A stretch of DNA of 64,000 bases. Origin: Allium sativum. Its lineage: Eukaryota > Streptophyta > Magnoliopsida > Asparagales > Amaryllidaceae. Under the pieces are notes generated by a model that was not told the DNA's origin, searched no databases, and was given only the letters and a program-made list of their open reading frames with translations. The stretch spans positions 109,100,625-109,164,624 of the forward strand of contig CM060911.1 of NCBI GenBank assembly GCA_030737875.1. Direction: 5' to 3'. Each line of letters opens with the position of its first letter. The first letter of the stretch is position 1. Positions 62,294-64,000 of this stretch are shown piece after piece. The translations under genes and the position numbers were made by a program.

Positions 62294-63480
62294 TATTGGT
62301 TTAGTAATAACCTTGGCTCTGTGGTGTAACTCGATAGAGATTGGGTTTGTAATACCCTAGATCGAGATTGAGTGTAAATATATGAGAGCGTATTTGTAAA
62401 TTTTAGATACAAATGTTTTATATTGTGTTGGTTGATTGGTTCAAGTGTTGAGAAGCGTTGAACTGGCAATGGATACAATACTGTTTTGAAAAGAGGGTAA
62501 ATGAAATAATTTTACCCAAAAGATATTTTTGTATAGAAAAGGAATAATTTTATTAAATTATTAAGGTGTTAGTGTGTTTGATTGATGTGAATGAAATTCA
62601 AACTGGATTAAAAATTTGAATTGAATCTAGACTTTGTTAAGTGTAATTAAATTAATAATGATATTGAATTAAATTAAATATATTTGAAATTTGGAATATG
62701 AATAAATAATAATCAATTAGAAATCAATCGAATATTAATCGATTGGTGTACAAATATGTGAGACCAAAATAAAATATTAGTATTGAATGTAAATTCAATT
62801 GATTTGGTTGTATATTGGTTGTTGAATTGTGAATTGTTTTTTGTTGGATGATAATTGTTTGAATAGGAATAATCAACAATTAATTGGAGTTAAATGAATT
62901 TTGAACTAAAAAATAATTTTCGGTATAATTAAACTGAAATGAAACTGAATATGAATTGGAATTTATGATTTAACCCGGTATTTGATAATGAATTGATGTT
63001 GTGTGTTTGATTTTGGAATTAGTGTAGTTATACTTGTTGATTAGTGAAATATTATCTCAGAACTTCATATATTTATCACTGATATGTGAATTAAGTTAAG
63101 TACAGGTGCCAGATGGCTAGAAAAATTGATAATGGTTGAGTAAATCACATATACCTTGAGCCAGTATGCTCAATAGCGCTCGTAAAAGGTACGCCTACGC
63201 GGAAATATAAAATTTTGGGTTTTGATTTTTGTTTTCCGACCGTGTGGGTCGATGTATATATATTATATGTTCCTGTGACATAGCCGATGTCACTTCGTAC
63301 AGATGAGACTTTGCCGAATTTTTCCGGGAATTTAATGTGTTAGGAAATTTTTCTATATTTTTGAAAAATATTTATTTACGGTATTAAATTGGTTTTCGAT
63401 TTAAGATAAATGGGATTTGGAAATTAATGGGATTTGTAGCATTTTCCTTACCTTAGCAATTTCAGGGACGAAATTATTTT
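62294..63480 (+). other. Non-coding interior of element F
   Basis: About 1.2 kb of AT-rich DNA has no gag or pol motif in any frame. Near its end is TTTCAGGGACGAAATTATTTT, the motif also found before the polypurine tracts of A, B and D. Confidence 0.8.
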
Positions 63481-63493
63481 AAAGGGGGAAGAA
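63481..63493 (+). other. Polypurine tract of element F
   Basis: AAAGGGGGAAGAA lies directly before TGTAACGATCC. Confidence 0.92.
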
Positions 63494-64000
63494 TGTAACG
63501 ATCCGTATTTTTGGCAGTCAAATATTTAATTTAATTTATTATTTTAAATATTTTATTTGAAATATTAGTGGATTTTTTTCGTTATTGAAACGAAGTTTTA
63601 ACGTTATAGATATTTATATAATTATAAATCAAGCTCGAAATGGCGTGGCAGTTCGTAATATGGAGTATTGAACTTCAATTGAATATACATGATCCGATAT
63701 AAGTCAGAATTCCGTGAAACAAGAAACCGTTAAATCTAATTGATGATAATTTTCTGATAGAAGAGAAAAGTGGAGATTTCATGTTATAGATTGTTAGTTA
63801 TATCCAATTCAAATTTTCAAATAATCGCTATGAAAATCATTATTAAACGACAACGTTTATTTAATAAAATATTAACGGTTTTTATATACTCGGATTTTTG
63901 AATGCCGGGTTTGAAATCCATCTCAGCCTTATTTGTAGTTATACGGTATTTCATTTGAATATATATCGATGATATTTATTTATTTTTATTTAACTGCTTT
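63494..64000 (+). repeat. Element F, 3' LTR (start only)
   Basis: It matches 56153-56665 with about 6% differences and a gap of about 16 bp near 63895 (the 56545-56570 zone of the other copy). The rest is outside the window. Confidence 0.93.

Larger units (their letters stand above)
56153..64000 (+). mobile_element. Element F, non-autonomous LTR retrotransposon (partial)
   Basis: A 6128-bp LTR, primer site, 1213-bp interior without coding motifs, polypurine tract, then the first 507 bp of the second LTR before the window ends. It is inserted in the protease of E. LTR copies differ at about 15 of the first 230 positions plus small indels. Confidence 0.9.

Overview
This window is plant nuclear DNA, probably intergenic heterochromatin from an angiosperm with a large genome. 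The evidence is the near-continuous LTR retrotransposons, the tRNA-iMet primer sites (TGGTATCAGAGC), the chromodomain-type Ty3/Gypsy polyproteins, a Ty1/Copia remnant and a MULE transposase. I see no intact host gene. Every recognisable coding stretch is a transposable-element protein, and all of them carry stops or frameshifts. The species cannot be named from the sequence.

Layout. (1) 1-16895: element A, a minus-strand Gypsy chromovirus with a 6353-bp LTR (10543-16895), a 4.6-kb gag-pol interior (5978-10542) and its other LTR (1-5977) cut by the window edge. (2) 16896-20887: element G, an old minus-strand Copia element. A sits in its reverse transcriptase, and G keeps one 264-bp LTR (20624-20887). 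(3) 20888-26549: a decayed plus-strand MULE/MuDR transposase (21891-24700), a minus-strand coding-like fragment, and unassigned AT-rich DNA. (4) 26550-56152: the split remains of a plus-strand Gypsy element E (5' LTR 26550-28847 and 40185-40463, leader and gag start 40464-40789, gag and protease 55122-56152). (5) D, 28848-40179, a plus-strand Gypsy with 5-bp target duplication GCTTC, lies in the E LTR. (6) B, 40790-55121, a minus-strand non-autonomous element with 4.7-5.1 kb LTRs and about 1.06 kb of non-coding interior, lies in the E gag. (7) C, 45241-48722, target duplication AGAGG, lies inside one LTR of B. It has a 3.2-kb D-type LTR on its left end and an unrelated 169-bp TRIM-type LTR on its right end. 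(8) F, 56153 to beyond 64000, is a plus-strand non-autonomous element with a 6.1-kb LTR and a 1.2-kb non-coding interior, inserted in the E protease.

How the parts relate. A, B, D and F share LTR ends close to TGTAACGACCC / GGGTCGTTACA, the same primer site, and a GACGAAAT-type motif just before the polypurine tract. The coding elements (A, D) may therefore once have mobilised the non-coding ones (B, F and the TRIM part of C). Hand comparison of LTR pairs suggests A and D are youngest (about 2-3% differences in the first 200 bp), F is intermediate (about 6%) and B is older (about 15%). The most unusual object is C, whose two unlike LTRs meet at the primer-binding site and are flanked by a perfect target duplication.
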